In this document: positions 32,852 through 45,237 of the stretch, piece after piece
Layout: the number at the start of each line of letters is the position of its first letter
Numbering within the stretch: position 1 is the first letter of the stretch
Assembly (NCBI RefSeq): GCF_041146795.1
Contig: NC_135170.1
Coordinates: 20,144,033-20,208,032 of the forward strand
Length of the DNA stretch: 64,000 nt
From: Maylandia zebra
Taxonomy: Eukaryota > Chordata > Actinopteri > Cichliformes > Cichlidae
Direction: 5' to 3'
The notes under the pieces: generated by a model
What the model was told of the DNA's origin: nothing
What the model saw: the letters and a program-made list of their open reading frames with translations, nothing else
Database searches by the model: none
Program-made: the position numbers and the translations under genes

Positions 32852-33110
32852 GTTTAATGGGGTCAATTTCTAGTCAATTTCTAATTCACTTCAAAGAAGT
32901 AAAGGCCTGTAGTGACCCCACACCTGCTTAATTTATATTTGGTCCATCCATATCCTGATTATGATTGACTCTTCCTTTGTTTTTGCTTTTCTCCATACTT
33001 GGTCACAAAACACAAGTAGCCCTCTTGTTCATAAATGTACTCGGGCAGAGTTAAATTCCAAATTATAAACCAATTAAAAATAAACAGCTGTTATGTATCT
33101 TTACATAAAT
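31374..33110. other. Intergenic DNA between the Tc1 element and BRI3
   Basis: No exon or RNA gene is supported. A (CA)-rich microsatellite lies at about 32819-32850. The rest is unremarkable AT-rich sequence. Confidence 0.5.
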
Positions 33111-33111
33111 G

Positions 33112-33510
33112 TCAAGGATGTACTGTGCAGCAGGCAGAGGTAGGACCCAAACATAGGACTCAGAGACAAGGGAATTAACTTAAGAAGGCATTTGCTGTGA
33201 CACTGAACTCTATAAGAGGTACAAAGAAACACTAAAAGAAACAAACAAAGGAGAACTTCCGCTGAGATGAGAGAAAAAACTAATGTTAAGACAAGACCGA
33301 TTAACCACAAGAGGAGACTAGACACTGATGGAGAGAAACTCAGAAATCACAAAGAGCTGAAGACTAACTAAAACATACTTAATACAAGGCGTAAAAATAA
33401 CCATGAATATGAGAAGCACTGAAAATTCAAAAATAAACAGCATTCTGCCCACAAACTAGAAAACACTGGGTCATAGACCCCGTACCATAACAATAAATTA
33501 TTATATGTGT
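33112..33510. repeat. Suspected interspersed repeat
   Basis: The sequence from GGATGTACTGTGCAGCAGG to CCCCGTACCATAAC is A-rich, lacks frames and has the look of a dispersed non-autonomous fish repeat ('tactgtgc' and 'gtaccata' ends). I cannot name the family, and no target duplication is clear. Confidence 0.35.
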
Positions 33511-34299
33511 GCTGATTCAGTAACACAGGAATGTGCACCATGGGCAACATAACAAAAGTATAAATACCACCCAAGAGTTGATGTTCCCATATAATATATT
33601 GATGCCCTTTGCTTACCAGGCATATGGTCACATGTGGCACCCACAATGCTAAACTTCAGGCTTCGAAACCCATTCTCAAAACTATCCTTTGCTACTTCCA
33701 TATTGAATTTTCTTGCAATAACATTTTAGCACATACATTTTTTTTTAATAATCTGCTGATTATGACTGATTGCCATTGCCAGGAATTTGCTAGATCGTTT
33801 AGATTTCTTCAGCACTCCTGTCCTCTGATTAAAGATGTGAACTCAATATTATGCAACGCTAGGTACTAATAAGGGCAGCAGTTATGTAAGTCACGGAGTA
33901 AACAGGTCTGGCTCAGACTCTGAGGCATGGAAACAACAGCCAATATGATGCAAACCATCCCTGAATTATGAGCAGAATATCACCAAATATCAACTGGTAC
34001 CAGCAGATAATCGCTCTCTTTCTGTCAGTAAACTGCAGGCACTGCAGTGAGCTGCATGCAGCAACACACACACGGCCTTTTATTTTTTTTATGCGCTGTC
34101 GCTTTAAGAAGCCTTTCACTGCGCAGAGGCGCTACAGCAGCTCATCACATGATTCTTCTCTTGTGACAATCCGAACAGACAGGAAAAGCCTTTCCGACTT
34201 CCCGCTGAGTTTTGCTGAGCTGCGATGACAGATGACTGTTGTTTTGGTATCAGAGGACCAACTTTAAGGAGGGAAATGGAGTTGAGTTAACCATTACCA

Positions 34300-34563
34300 G
34301 TCACACTCAGATCATTCCCGTCTCTGAACTGGACGTTTGGGGTTGTTGCGCCGCCCGGGGGACAAAGTTGGCGCATGGAGAGGGACGAAGTTTCATTTTT
34401 GCGCAGCGTATTTTCTTTTATTTTGTCGCCACTGAGTGCTAGCGAACCTCCCGTAGCAACGAACGCCAAGTAGTTCGGTTTCGACCCCCTTTGTGTGCAT
34501 GTTTGTGTGGCTGATTTGAGGTCAGACAACGAGACAAGTTGAGGACACGTTACGTCGGGCGAG
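34300..34563 (+). promoter_or_regulatory. BRI3 promoter and 5'UTR region
   Basis: CpG-rich DNA (for example TTGCGCCGCCCGGGGG near 34350) precedes the BRI3 start codon. There is no clear TATA box, so this looks like a CpG-type housekeeping promoter. The transcription start is not visible. Confidence 0.45.
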
Positions 34564-34714
34564 ATGGTGGACAGCAAACCTCTTCTCCAGGACAGACCGC
34601 CCGCCTACAACGCCGTCCCGGGTGCTTACGACTACGGCCCGCAGCAGCAGCAGCACAACTATGGGGCCATCGCCGCTGCGGCCCCGCCGCCCTACGCGTA
34701 CCCCGCTGGTCAAG
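34564..34714 (+). CDS. BRI3: BRI3 exon 1
   Basis: It encodes the first 50 residues including PPAY and a glutamine run. The preferred donor is AAG|GCAAGT. A GT six bases upstream (CTG|GTCAAG, ending the exon at 34708) keeps the same phase but is a poor donor; it would drop two residues. Confidence 0.85.
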
Positions 34715-37700
34715 GCAAGTAGTCCCAAGTATTTCCGTCGTTTCCACGGTTAAAGCGCACACCGGAAAGTAAAGTAACTAACAAAATGTTAACCCACTTC
34801 CTTTTATGGTTAAATGAAGTCTATTGTGGGCCTTTATATTCTATAAGTCTTTGTGCGCCACAGAGGTTTTTGGCTATAAAGGGAACTTTTCGTGAAACGT
34901 GAGAGACTTCGAGTTTCGTCAAAGACTAACCAGTTTCCTTCACAAGGCGCTCCAATGTTGCGCATGCGCTCTATGCGAAAAGATCTGGGTTAACCTGACT
35001 TTTTTCTCTCTTGTTTAAATTAGACAATATCCAGATTTAAAGGAGTAATAATAAACAAATGCTGAGCTGCACAACTAGTCAGCAAATCACCTTCGATTGA
35101 TCATTTTTTTTCTTAATTTATTTGGAATCAAAATCATCTAAAGATGTGAAAGTTTTGACATCCAGAAATAATTCTTCTAGAGAGGAGGAGCTATGCTGTT
35201 GTATGTCTTTGTACTGCGTGACTGCTGTACATGAAGTACAGGCACTCATCACCTGACTGTGATTGTATAAGGGCGGCATTCGAGGAAGCAATCCTGTGCT
35301 TAAATCAAGTTCTTGTAATTGCACGAAGCTTCCTGTTTACTGAACCACATGTGTTTGGTCTTCTCAACAGAGAAACTAGTCTGTCTTTTAAGCTTTATGG
35401 CACAGTTATCATAAATCAGCGATGTGTGTGTGTCTGTGTTTAGTTAAGCTTCAGTTTTCTCTGAATGGCAAACACTTCTGAGAATTCTGGGTATTGTGTC
35501 AAAGGTCATTGTCTCACTTTGTGGTCTGCAAAGTAAACATGGCTGAAGAGCGAAATCAGCAGCCCTCCAGTTAACACTCCTGTTGGTGCTCAGGGCAGTT
35601 TTATTGCAGTCTACGTCAGTAATATCTGATTGTGTTGTTCGTGGTAATAAACACGGCCTTTGACCTGCATGTGACTTGTCTCACCTGCTTCTTTTAATCT
35701 GCAGGTTACCCAGCAGCCCAGATGCCCCCTGCTGTATCCCAGCAGCCTTACCCTGGGACTTACGCCATCATCCAACCCTCTGTAGTGGTGGTGGGAGGCT
35801 GCCCTGCTTGCAGGTGAGGACACGGACGTGTTAGAGCGTGGATAAGGGAGATCTGATAAAAGCTGCTGTGTTGCTGGGTGAGATTCCTAGTTGTACACTG
35901 AGGAAGAAGACAGTAAAAAAAACCAGCTGGTCCACTGATTATTCCCCAGATTAGCATGTGGAGTGTCATGTGCTCACCGTGGTTAACCTGGTTTCTGAGA
36001 ACGGTTCTTTTTGAGGCTCAGTTATGGTCTGAATGCGCACGTCTTAAAACGTGTTTATCCCGGCGTGCGGTTATTTTGCATTTCTATTTTCACTGGTCTG
36101 ACACATCTCCCACCAGGCCTGAAGTCTTATCTAACTTTAAGAAGATATGACTTTCAGTTACGGCTGACGGTTTTATGTTGTTTTCACTGTGACTGAGAGT
36201 CAGGTGACTTCAGCCTCAGACATGTGATGGAGGCAAAGGTGACTGAAGCGCACAGTTCACATGAATATCAAATGGAAATGAGATGGACTCTGAATTTGAA
36301 TAATAAAATGTACTGTATTTCATTTCTAGGGACTTAATTGTATAGTTTTAAACTTCTCAAGTTCAACAGGATTATTTATAAATTATTACTAAAATGAGAA
36401 CGCAGAGGTTTCTGAAAGCTGTTGTTACCAGTCTGTTACGGGAAGTGAGATCCACACATTTATTAAACATAATCTAGAAAAAGGAGAACAAAATAAAATT
36501 GGGTACTAACCTAAAACCAGCATGTGACTGAAATTAGAAATGACTGCAGCACAACCAAAAGAGGTGGCTATCTTGAAGGGAAAGCAGCTCATATAAGCTC
36601 CAAAAACAGGCAAAGTCATTTTCTTTTAATAGATAAATTCTTAAGTTTCTGACTCATTTGAATGATTAGCAAATCAAATTCAAATCAGAATATTGCAAAT
36701 AATAATAAAAAAGCAGTTCTGATGTGTTTTTTCTCAGCTTTCTCAGCTCTGCAACTTAGTGGAAGATGAAGTAATGTATTCATATTTCAAGGAGATTGTG
36801 GTGTTGATTGACTTAAGTAGCTAAAAATGCCATAAATACTTAACAATAACTAATTTTCTTCTTCACTTTTTTTTTTTTTCTATTGAAAGTTTCTCCACTT
36901 CCTAAAATCAGAATGACGCACAGCTGTGCGGCACTTTATCATTTAAAAGTCGACATACAACCAAACGTATTTAGTCTGCCAGCAGTATGTCGGACATTCG
37001 GAAGACTTTGAAAAACACTGGCGCAGTTTTAGTCAGCATTTGTGGCCATGTTGCTGGGGTCAGCGACGGCCCGTTTCCTGGTAGCAGTGTCCAAATAAGT
37101 TGTGCAAACACCCATGACATGGCACATCGCGCGAGAGGTCAAACGGAAATGCAAGTTACTTTATTTTAGGAGCAATATAAAGGTTAAACACAGTTCACTG
37201 TCGCAGCAGGATCCAGAATTAAGAGGGAGAGAAAGGTCTGTTTTTATTTAACTGAATCTGAGACTCTGAGAAGCTACTTCGGAAAGCACATGCTTTCATT
37301 TCTTCAGAGACTAGCTGAACGCGCTGCAGGGCCTCCAGCTGATTTACTGGCCCCACTGGTCGGTGCAGTGCAGTCACGGGACCAGCTCGGTGTTTACTGT
37401 CACTCTGCATAAAAGCTCTTCTGCTTTCCCGTTTCTTCTATTTTTATAGATTGTCAATCTTTGTTTCTTCTTTTTTTCTTGTTATAAATCAAAGAGTCTA
37501 ATAAGGGACGGCAATCTGACACTTTCTGTCTGATTGTTTGTTTCTAAGATTTTCCTTTGAGTTTATTAGTTATAATGTTGAACCAGATGAGTAAAGAGCT
37601 TCTGTTTCAAGAATGAGGTCAGACGCCAACTGAACAGTTTCCTCTTGATGACCGTTTAGCCCAAAACATCAGGCGTTGCTCGTACGAGAGGTAATTGGCG

Positions 37701-38085
37701 AGAGACGAGAGTTCTGAAAAATGTTGTTTGACGCATGTGATGAAGGTCAGAACTCATCAGAAAATCCTCACAGAGGATAAAAAAATCAGATCGAGGCGTA
37801 GGTGTAGACTTGGCTGATGAGATAAATAAAATATTTTAAAGGCTGGAATCACTGCTTTGGCTCTTAATGTATGTTGTAGATAAATAAACAGAGGTCCCAT
37901 CCAAACAGTCCTCACTAATGCTTTCTGGTGTGTGTGTGTGTCTGTGTTACAGAGTTGGTGTCCTCGAGGATGACTTCACTTGCCTGGGGATCCTGTGTGC
38001 CATCTTCTTCTTCCCCTTGGGTATCCTCTTCTGCTTTGCACTGCGTCAGAGAAGGTGTCCCAATTGTGGCGCCACCTTTGGCTAG
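34564..38085 (+). CDS. BRI3: Brain protein I3 (BRI3), three exons
   Basis: Exons 34564-34714, 35705-35813 and 37953-38085 give 130 residues; the human protein has 125. N-terminus: [16 protein letters not shown] contains an acidic dileucine (DSKPLL) and a PPxY motif (PPAY, residues 12-15), a NEDD4-type WW ligand. A Pro/Tyr/Gln-rich stretch follows, then [20 protein letters not shown], a hydrophobic membrane segment ([19 protein letters not shown]) and CPNCGATFG at the end. The paired CPxC motifs around a hydrophobic segment resemble a LITAF-like membrane zinc module (inference). Known BRI3 is a small endosome/lysosome membrane protein of unclear function. The first donor is most likely GC (34715-34716). 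Confidence 0.95.
35705..35813 (+). CDS. BRI3: BRI3 exon 2
   Basis: It follows a clean CTGCAG acceptor and encodes [19 protein letters not shown], then [16 protein letters not shown]. It ends at AG before gtgagg. Confidence 0.93.
37953..38085 (+). CDS. BRI3: BRI3 exon 3
   Basis: It encodes the membrane segment and second CPxC motif; TAG is at 38083-38085. A TG repeat (about 37928-37941) lies directly before the acceptor. Confidence 0.95.
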
Positions 38086-39260
38086 GGGGACCAAACTACA
38101 GCTCTCACACGCTTCCCATGCATATACATACACAGAGATAATCTGGGATTTTCATTTTGTTTTCTTATCCTTTGTTAATATTGCACATTGCTGTTATGCC
38201 ATTATGTTATATAAATATATGTATACGACAAATGACGTAGATATTACCATGATTTTCTATTAGAGGCATGTGTAGAAATGTGTTTTCATCCGCGAGCTGA
38301 GGATCTACTCTGACATGTGTCCAGCTGTTGTCAGTGCCTTCACTACATGCTGAGTGATCATTCGATTCCATCAGTCATGATTTCTTTCGATGATTTCGCT
38401 CTTTATCTGAGGATCTGAGCAGATTCCTTTGTTTTGCCAAGTCACATTTAATCAAGGCATATGTAGTTTTTGTTTTTGCCTGGCCCTTTTTTTGTGGGTT
38501 AACCTTGTGCTTAGTTCACATTGCACTCGAGATCTTTGATGAATTAGCTTTTTGTTTTTCTAGGAAGTTCTTTTGTTCCTTATTTGTATCACGTGGAATG
38601 ACACAGAACATGTTAGAGATGAATATAAATCCCTGGATATAAAGTGTTCCAGCTGAAACCCGAATCAGTGGACTTGAATTAGTTTTGTCTGTTTCTGTTT
38701 GTTGATATCATTTCTTGGGGCCATATTTGCACTGAACGTTTGTTTTCTTTTTTTTTTTTTTCCTTTTCTGCTGAGTTGCGCTCTCCAGGGCCAATGCAGA
38801 CCTCAGGTAGATATAATCTGAAATGCCCATGACTTTACAACCTCAATTGCGCAAGACTTCTTACTTTAAGAGGACACTCAAAGTCAAAGTGAAGACTACT
38901 CCTTTAAGAGTTACTTCAAGGAAGCATGCTGAATTTAAAAAACCGAAGCAATCTATCAATGTGTATAACATCTGGATTTTCCCTCCGCGACAAGTCAACG
39001 TGCACCATTCCTCCCAGCCAGACAATCAAGAATGTTCACGTCTCTGTATCTGCAGTATCACCCTGTCTACGTCTTCCATCGCAGCAAGATGTTATAAAAC
39101 TGTCCCCCGACAGAAGAAAAGGATCTATAACTGGATGGGAGGGATTTAAACAAATATATCTTGCTTTAGAAAACACACTACGCACGCTGTAATGATTGAG
39201 GTTCTTACTTTTTATATGTTATTGTAATTAAAAATGAATACTATCTATATTTTGGACTTC
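38086..39260 (+). other. BRI3: BRI3 3'UTR
   Basis: No coding continues. The best polyadenylation candidate is ATTAAA at 39227-39232, followed by U-rich sequence. The 3'UTR would be about 1.15 kb. Confidence 0.45.
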
Positions 39261-39816
39261 TTGCCTTCTTTTCCCCTCCCAGATAAATGAATGCAGATGA
39301 AAAAGCATTTAAAGTCACTTTTTTTCAGATCAACAAACAACAAACTGAAGAAATAGATCTTTATTTCCATACAGCAATTTCTGTTAAAGGGTGTAAATGG
39401 GTCAGGGGGAAAAGTGCACACACTGATGGTTTTATGTGTAGTCAATGAAGCACTGACATCACAGATAATGTACGATGAGGTGATTGTAACATCTTGTATG
39501 GACAGTTTGAAGAATGCAACATTTCGCAGTAAGTATGAATGTGTTGTTAAGGCAGAAGTGCGGTCTCCACGCTCCCGTAGTTAAGCTAGATGGCTAAGGA
39601 CAAAGCATCTTTTGTGCAAATGTATATACACAAGAGTAGTCACTGTACCACATCGTATCAATATTAAGCATAAACAATCATCTGGACCCGAGGTTGAAAT
39701 GCAGAGGTCCTGTACAGTACTTTCTTCCACCGTCCTATGGCAACAAATGATCTCTTAACAGTCATTTCTGTCAATGAACAAGCAACAACATAATTCCACT
39801 ACTCTCTTTGACCGTT
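39261..39816. other. Gap between convergent BRI3 and BAIAP2L1 transcripts
   Basis: I see no gene. Reverse-strand AATAAA hexamers at 39817-39822 and near 39358 are candidate ends of BAIAP2L1, so the two transcripts end within about 0.1 to 0.6 kb of each other. Confidence 0.45.
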
Positions 39817-40068
39817 TTTATTCATTCATATCTTATGTGCAGGTCAGAATGTGGCAAGTATTTAACACCACAGAAGGGCAAAAATAGACATAGAAAATAT
39901 ATATGTTTCATAAATATATGTGGATCTGTTCAGTAAACAAAATGGTCCCAAAGTACTTCCATATCAGAGTTTATTTTCATCCAGATCAGAAGCTGCTGGA
40001 CAGTAAGATGACACAGGAAGTTTGACAAGGGTTTGTGGGAGTTGAGTGTGGGTGGAAATGTGGACAGA
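39817..40068 (-). other. BAIAP2L1: BAIAP2L1 3'UTR, minimal
   Basis: From the stop codon to a reverse-strand AATAAA at 39817-39822 is about 250 bases. A further hexamer near 39358 would allow a longer form. Confidence 0.45.
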
Positions 40069-41885
40069 TCAGATGACTGGCGCGGAGCGGTCGTTGGTGA
40101 CAGTTGGACGGAGCCTGACTGTGGCGAAAGGGTTCCCTCCCCTGTGAAAAATGCAGCAGATGATGATGAGTTTACGTCCGAGTGACAGAAAAGCAAATCA
40201 TCTCGCTCATGTTCTTATGCGACTTACGCGAGGAAAGCTGGCGGGGGTCTTGCGGTGCCATTAGGCTGACTCGCCTGTGGAGGAGAAACAGACATGTATA
40301 CTGTCACATGCGAATCACGAGCCCAACCAAACACAAAACCGTGACACATTTGCACTTTTAATGCCTCGGCGATTTATCGCCACGTTTGTATTTACACTCG
40401 TTTGATTTCTAGGGGAATTTAACACATTTTCCACAGCTGAAGGATTGAACACACTGTACTGAAAACAATTTAATGCCTCATGTCACAAGACGGTGTATGG
40501 AACCTGGATCTGCTGGAAATTCAAGTCTGTAGCACAATGAACCGTGCTAAGTTTTCTTATGACAAGCCATGGTGAATGCAAGTGTCTTAACAGGTGCTCT
40601 GTGCCTGGAAGGGTTCACCCATAAACTCCTTTAACAGATTTATAGCTGAATCATTACTCGGATCTAATAAAAATTTGGATCCTTATTAGATACTAACATT
40701 TTTCGTAACATCACAAAACTCTTGGTTGCACATTTGTGACTTTGCATGAAAACAAACAACAAAAAAGTCATGATGATCACATTGGCAGTATAGAGAAAAT
40801 GTACCTGAACCCCAGCTGCACAAATATTGTAAACACAAATGTTTATATGTTTTTAATAAGTTAAATGTGGTGACACATTTACTTACACTGCAGTTTGGAA
40901 AAAACAAAACGAAACCAAAACCTTTAAACAAAACTCCATGTTGGGTGAACAATTATGGGAATAACTACCTATTTTGTTGGCCCTGGAAGTGCCCTCTAAA
41001 ATATACACAACAAAAATAATATATTTTCCATAGCCCCGAAAAGTGATAGGTTGTTTTAATAAATAAGATCATGTTACACTACACAATTTACTGCTCACTA
41101 TAAAGTAAAGGTAGCAGTAGTAATTGAGTTATTGTTTTACACAATAGTGGTTTTATAAACTGTAGCTTGCTTTTGTTAGTCTTCCTGGTAACATCCACTG
41201 TCCCGGATTTAACGTGCCTTCTGGCCTTCAATCTGCAGTACTCAACAGACTCCGCAAGAGGTCAGTAGTGGACCGATTGAGCGACATTGCTGACCAGGGC
41301 GCTTCAGTCTTGACACTACCCATCTCATTTCCACAGAGGCCCAGCAGTTTCATAACTTGGTTACCTGGACTTCAAAAAGCCTTTATTTAAAAGAAAAGTA
41401 ATAATTTATCCTCTAAATAAGATTCTGTGGAACTTCCCTTAAACCAGGTCCTGGATTAAGGTTTAATATATCCAGCACTAACACAGAGTCACAATATGCT
41501 AGCAGACAACACAGAGTTCAGTCAGCTATGAGTATCGACTTCCCTGATACTCTTACAGTTCAACTTTCTCTGTAGATCTCAATCTTTCAGATCATATTCT
41601 CGCTTTTTCTGCATCTACACTCTATTCATTACTATTAGTTGTCATCTTATCTCTCCCACACCCAAACAAACCAGTGAGGGTGCTTTTTTTAAACTGATAA
41701 TGACAGAACATTCCAGAAATCCCACCTCCCCCTACATCTCTTGTCTTTTTCTCTCACCTTTCCTTGTCTAGACCAACCAACATCATTTAAAGACAGGCTT
41801 TGCTGATACAGACTCCAACCAGTTTGTTGACATCAAGCAAAAGAAAGAATGTGGAAATACAATCAGGCTTTAAGCCATGGTGCTA

Positions 41886-41924
<39 letters not shown>

Positions 41925-44900
41925 ATTATGAACTAGCAGAGAGAAAAAAAATAACCCAAGAAAAACATCTAGTTTATACCAACAGTGCCAAGAAATTTAT
42001 TCAGAGGTAATTACCTGAGATAACCACACAGACTGATGCAGTATGCATCATTATGGCAATAATATTCATGAATGTTCCAGCCCCAAGTTGCTAACTAACT
42101 TTACACGCATGCATAAACATGTGCGCACACCAACACACAACCTCAGCCGCCCACTTTTTCGCCGAGTATTATAATCTGCTGTAGCTGTAGAGAACTTTTT
42201 CCCATACGCGTGTCTATTCTGGGATCCTGCATATGTCTGTGTTTTAAAAAGTTATGGCAAGGGTTCGTGAGTCACTAGGAAGGAATAAACTTCCCTGGAA
42301 GTGAACCCTGTTTATCCTGGAACTGGTGGGAGACATGTAAAGCAGGAAGGAAAGGCACGAGGATGAAAAGATAAAGAGACAGATATGTGAGTGAAAGAAT
42401 GAAGGAATTGACAATGAGGGATAGTGGATATCAGGTTCACCCAGAGTGGAATTCCACCATAATGCAGAGCCAGGATGTAGACTGATACAACTGACAATGG
42501 ACACACACTAACATTTGGTCCCACTAGTGTAAGTCAGCCTGAGGCCCTGACCAGAGTGACTGGTTAATAATAAATGCAGGCAAGGAGGAGAAGAGTATCT
42601 CCATTTGCCACCTGACCTTTAAGTGGGTCAAACATCAACCTAACAGAATAGCCACGGCGACTGTGTTTATTTTGTTTGTGTTTTGTTTGCTTGCCTCATC
42701 TTCCATGTCCAGTTGTGGTCAGAAGTTACACACTCATCATGCGCATTAATGTCATGAACATTTTAGGCTTTTAATGATTTCTTTCAGCTGCTGGAACTGG
42801 TGGAATAGTTGTACAACATATTTGACAACTTTAAAAACAAGAGTTGGGTGAAAAAAAGCTGGGGTTTATTTTGGATCATCTCTAATCAACAGGCTCAAAT
42901 CTATACATACACCCACTTCATCTTTTAATAAGTGATGGTGAAAGTTCTATGATAACTTGACATGGTTAAGGCGTATTAAGTTAGGGATTATGATTGACTA
43001 CAACTGTTGTGTCTTTGGAGCATTACAAGAATTTGTTTGACAGCACTCATTAGATTGACCAATACTTGGAACAATGGGAAAAGCTAAGGACATCAAAACT
43101 GACTGAGAGGGTGCCGACCACGAAAGAAGCCTCTGCTCCAAAATCAAAAGCTTCAGGCTTGACTACCCACATGGACAAGCCAAATACTTCTGCAAAATGT
43201 TTTTATGATCAAAATTGAGCTATGTGGCCACAATAACAAATCTAAGATATCTGCACTTTGTGCTTCCAGAAAGACCTTCCCAATGGTTAAGGTCAGATAA
43301 CTTATGGATGATGCATAAATGATGGGTCTTTGCCAGGAAATCAGTCTAAATAAATGCTACAAAGAAGAGTGGAAAAATATCTAATATCAGAATTATACAA
43401 CCAAACACTTTTGATGGTCATTTTTAGAAAATCAAAAACACAAAACAAAGAAACCCAAGAAATGTGTTCACAGGTTTGAACTTAAGTCACTGCAGTTCTA
43501 TTCTGAAGGGACGACGCAATAAGAAATCTTGTGAAATTGGTCACACAAGTAAAGTCAAGACGTTTAGGACCTTTGAAAACAAGCTACAGTTAAGGTTAAA
43601 GTAAACATGACTGAGTGTGAATATTCAATACATGTTGAGCAGATATTTTTCTGTGTATGTGCAGGTTTGAATTCTATGTTTTGCATTGTAAACAAACGTG
43701 AATGTGCAGGAAAAGAAATATGTGCAAAGTCTATATCCAACTGTGGCTGACCAATATGAAAGGTTAAGTGCACAATTTATCTTGACAAGCAATGTCAGAG
43801 AGGTGTAGTAAAGATGGTTGTAGAGCATATACAGAGCTTGTGTAAGTCATTGTGCAGACGGGTCATGCGCATTTAACCCGTACATACCACAATGCATTTA
43901 CATCCAACCAGCAGACGGGAACAAAAAGGCCTTCCTAGAACCAAACCACAATTTGCCTGCCATTTTGCATGGCATGCAAATGTAAGAACATTGGCAAGGT
44001 AAGAAATAAAAAACTCTCAGAGATGGATGAAATAATATTAATATTTTAAAAAACATTGTCTGCATACAAAAGCTTCTGGCAAAGAATGGCATGTGTGCAC
44101 CATCACCCTAGATGATAAAACCTAATTTTCAATTCAATGTGAATGCCTCTTACTAGAGCAGCCTCACCCAGAGACCCATCATCACCACCCTGGAGATTAT
44201 CCTAACAATAACAATCATTACAGCTGTGTTCTGCTCACCCACAAAAAACAGTGAAGGTGAGTCGTGGGACTAAAACTTTGGACACAAAGTCAGTTTTTAG
44301 ACTCAGTATTTACTTTATTTTCTCAGAACACCAAGGTGCATATTCAAAATGCATTTCAGGTTGTGGATATTTTTAGCATCTATTACTACTTATCCTGTTT
44401 AGACTTATGCTGTGAGAGGATGTGCATCAGAACCTACATTTGCAGTAACTAAATAAACTTTATACATGTGTCTCTCAACCCGGAAATAGGAAAGTCTAAT
44501 TTTTTTAATTTTATTTTGCTGGCACACATACGTTGTCTTAAAAATAAGACTAAATATTACGAAAATAATCCCATACTTTACACTTTTTGAAAAGCTCAAA
44601 AGTGTAAAACTGTCCTCGAGTCCTAACAATTAAATTTTTTTTCCCTTCATTGTCTACATCAGTCGACACTCGCACTATATTAAAGTGTGGTCAGGTTTCC
44701 AGGACACACATGAAAAGCTCATCTGACACCACCTACATACACACGCACTGTCACTGGCAGTAAAAACAGTTGAGGGTACAGCAGCCTTTATGCAGCAGGT
44801 ATAAGGTGAGATGTAGCCTCATAGTGCCAGTCATATCACAACATGATGACAGTATGCTGGCAGAAAAAAGCTGGTCAAACTCTTCGCAGACCTGATCTAA

Positions 44901-45237
44901 GATCAAATCAGTTGCTTTTTTAAGTCACGCCTTAAGTCTACCAGACTCTGTGTTTCTCTTTTTAAAACACCAACATGTCAGACAAAGAAGAGCGCACAAA
45001 CCAAATCGCCAACTGACCGTGCTGTGATCAGACGAGGAGGCTACAGAGGGCGTGGGGGAGTGATGGTGATTGCTATTTGTGGTGATGGTGCCGGCAGACG
45101 AGGTGTTGTGGTTTGTGCTGCGTTGCGGAATGTTGCTGTAATCTGCTGGGGGGAGAACCATGGTTGCCTCGTCTGTTTCTGTGTCCTGGTGGTGGAGGTT
45201 AACCACACTTCTGCTGCGGTACGGGGCGGCGGGCTCA
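40069..45237 (-). CDS. BAIAP2L1: BAIAP2L1 C-terminal exons
   Basis: Exon 45237-45018 encodes a Ser/Thr/His/Asn-rich segment including [11 protein letters not shown] and [11 protein letters not shown], positioned like the family's ISTVNL and PPPDY motifs. Exon 40274-40228 encodes [16 protein letters not shown]. Exon 40141-40069 encodes [19 protein letters not shown] and ends API-like (SAPVI), with TGA at 40071-40069. The final arginine of the mammalian end is absent. Confidence 0.93.

Noticed and set aside
33609..33869. Small ORFs before BRI3 as extra exons
   Set aside because: BRI3 is complete with three exons, and these frames lack acceptor/donor pairs that fit.
38823..39149. 108-residue plus-strand ORF in the BRI3 3'UTR
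   Set aside because: No recognisable domain and no splice link to BRI3; probably chance.
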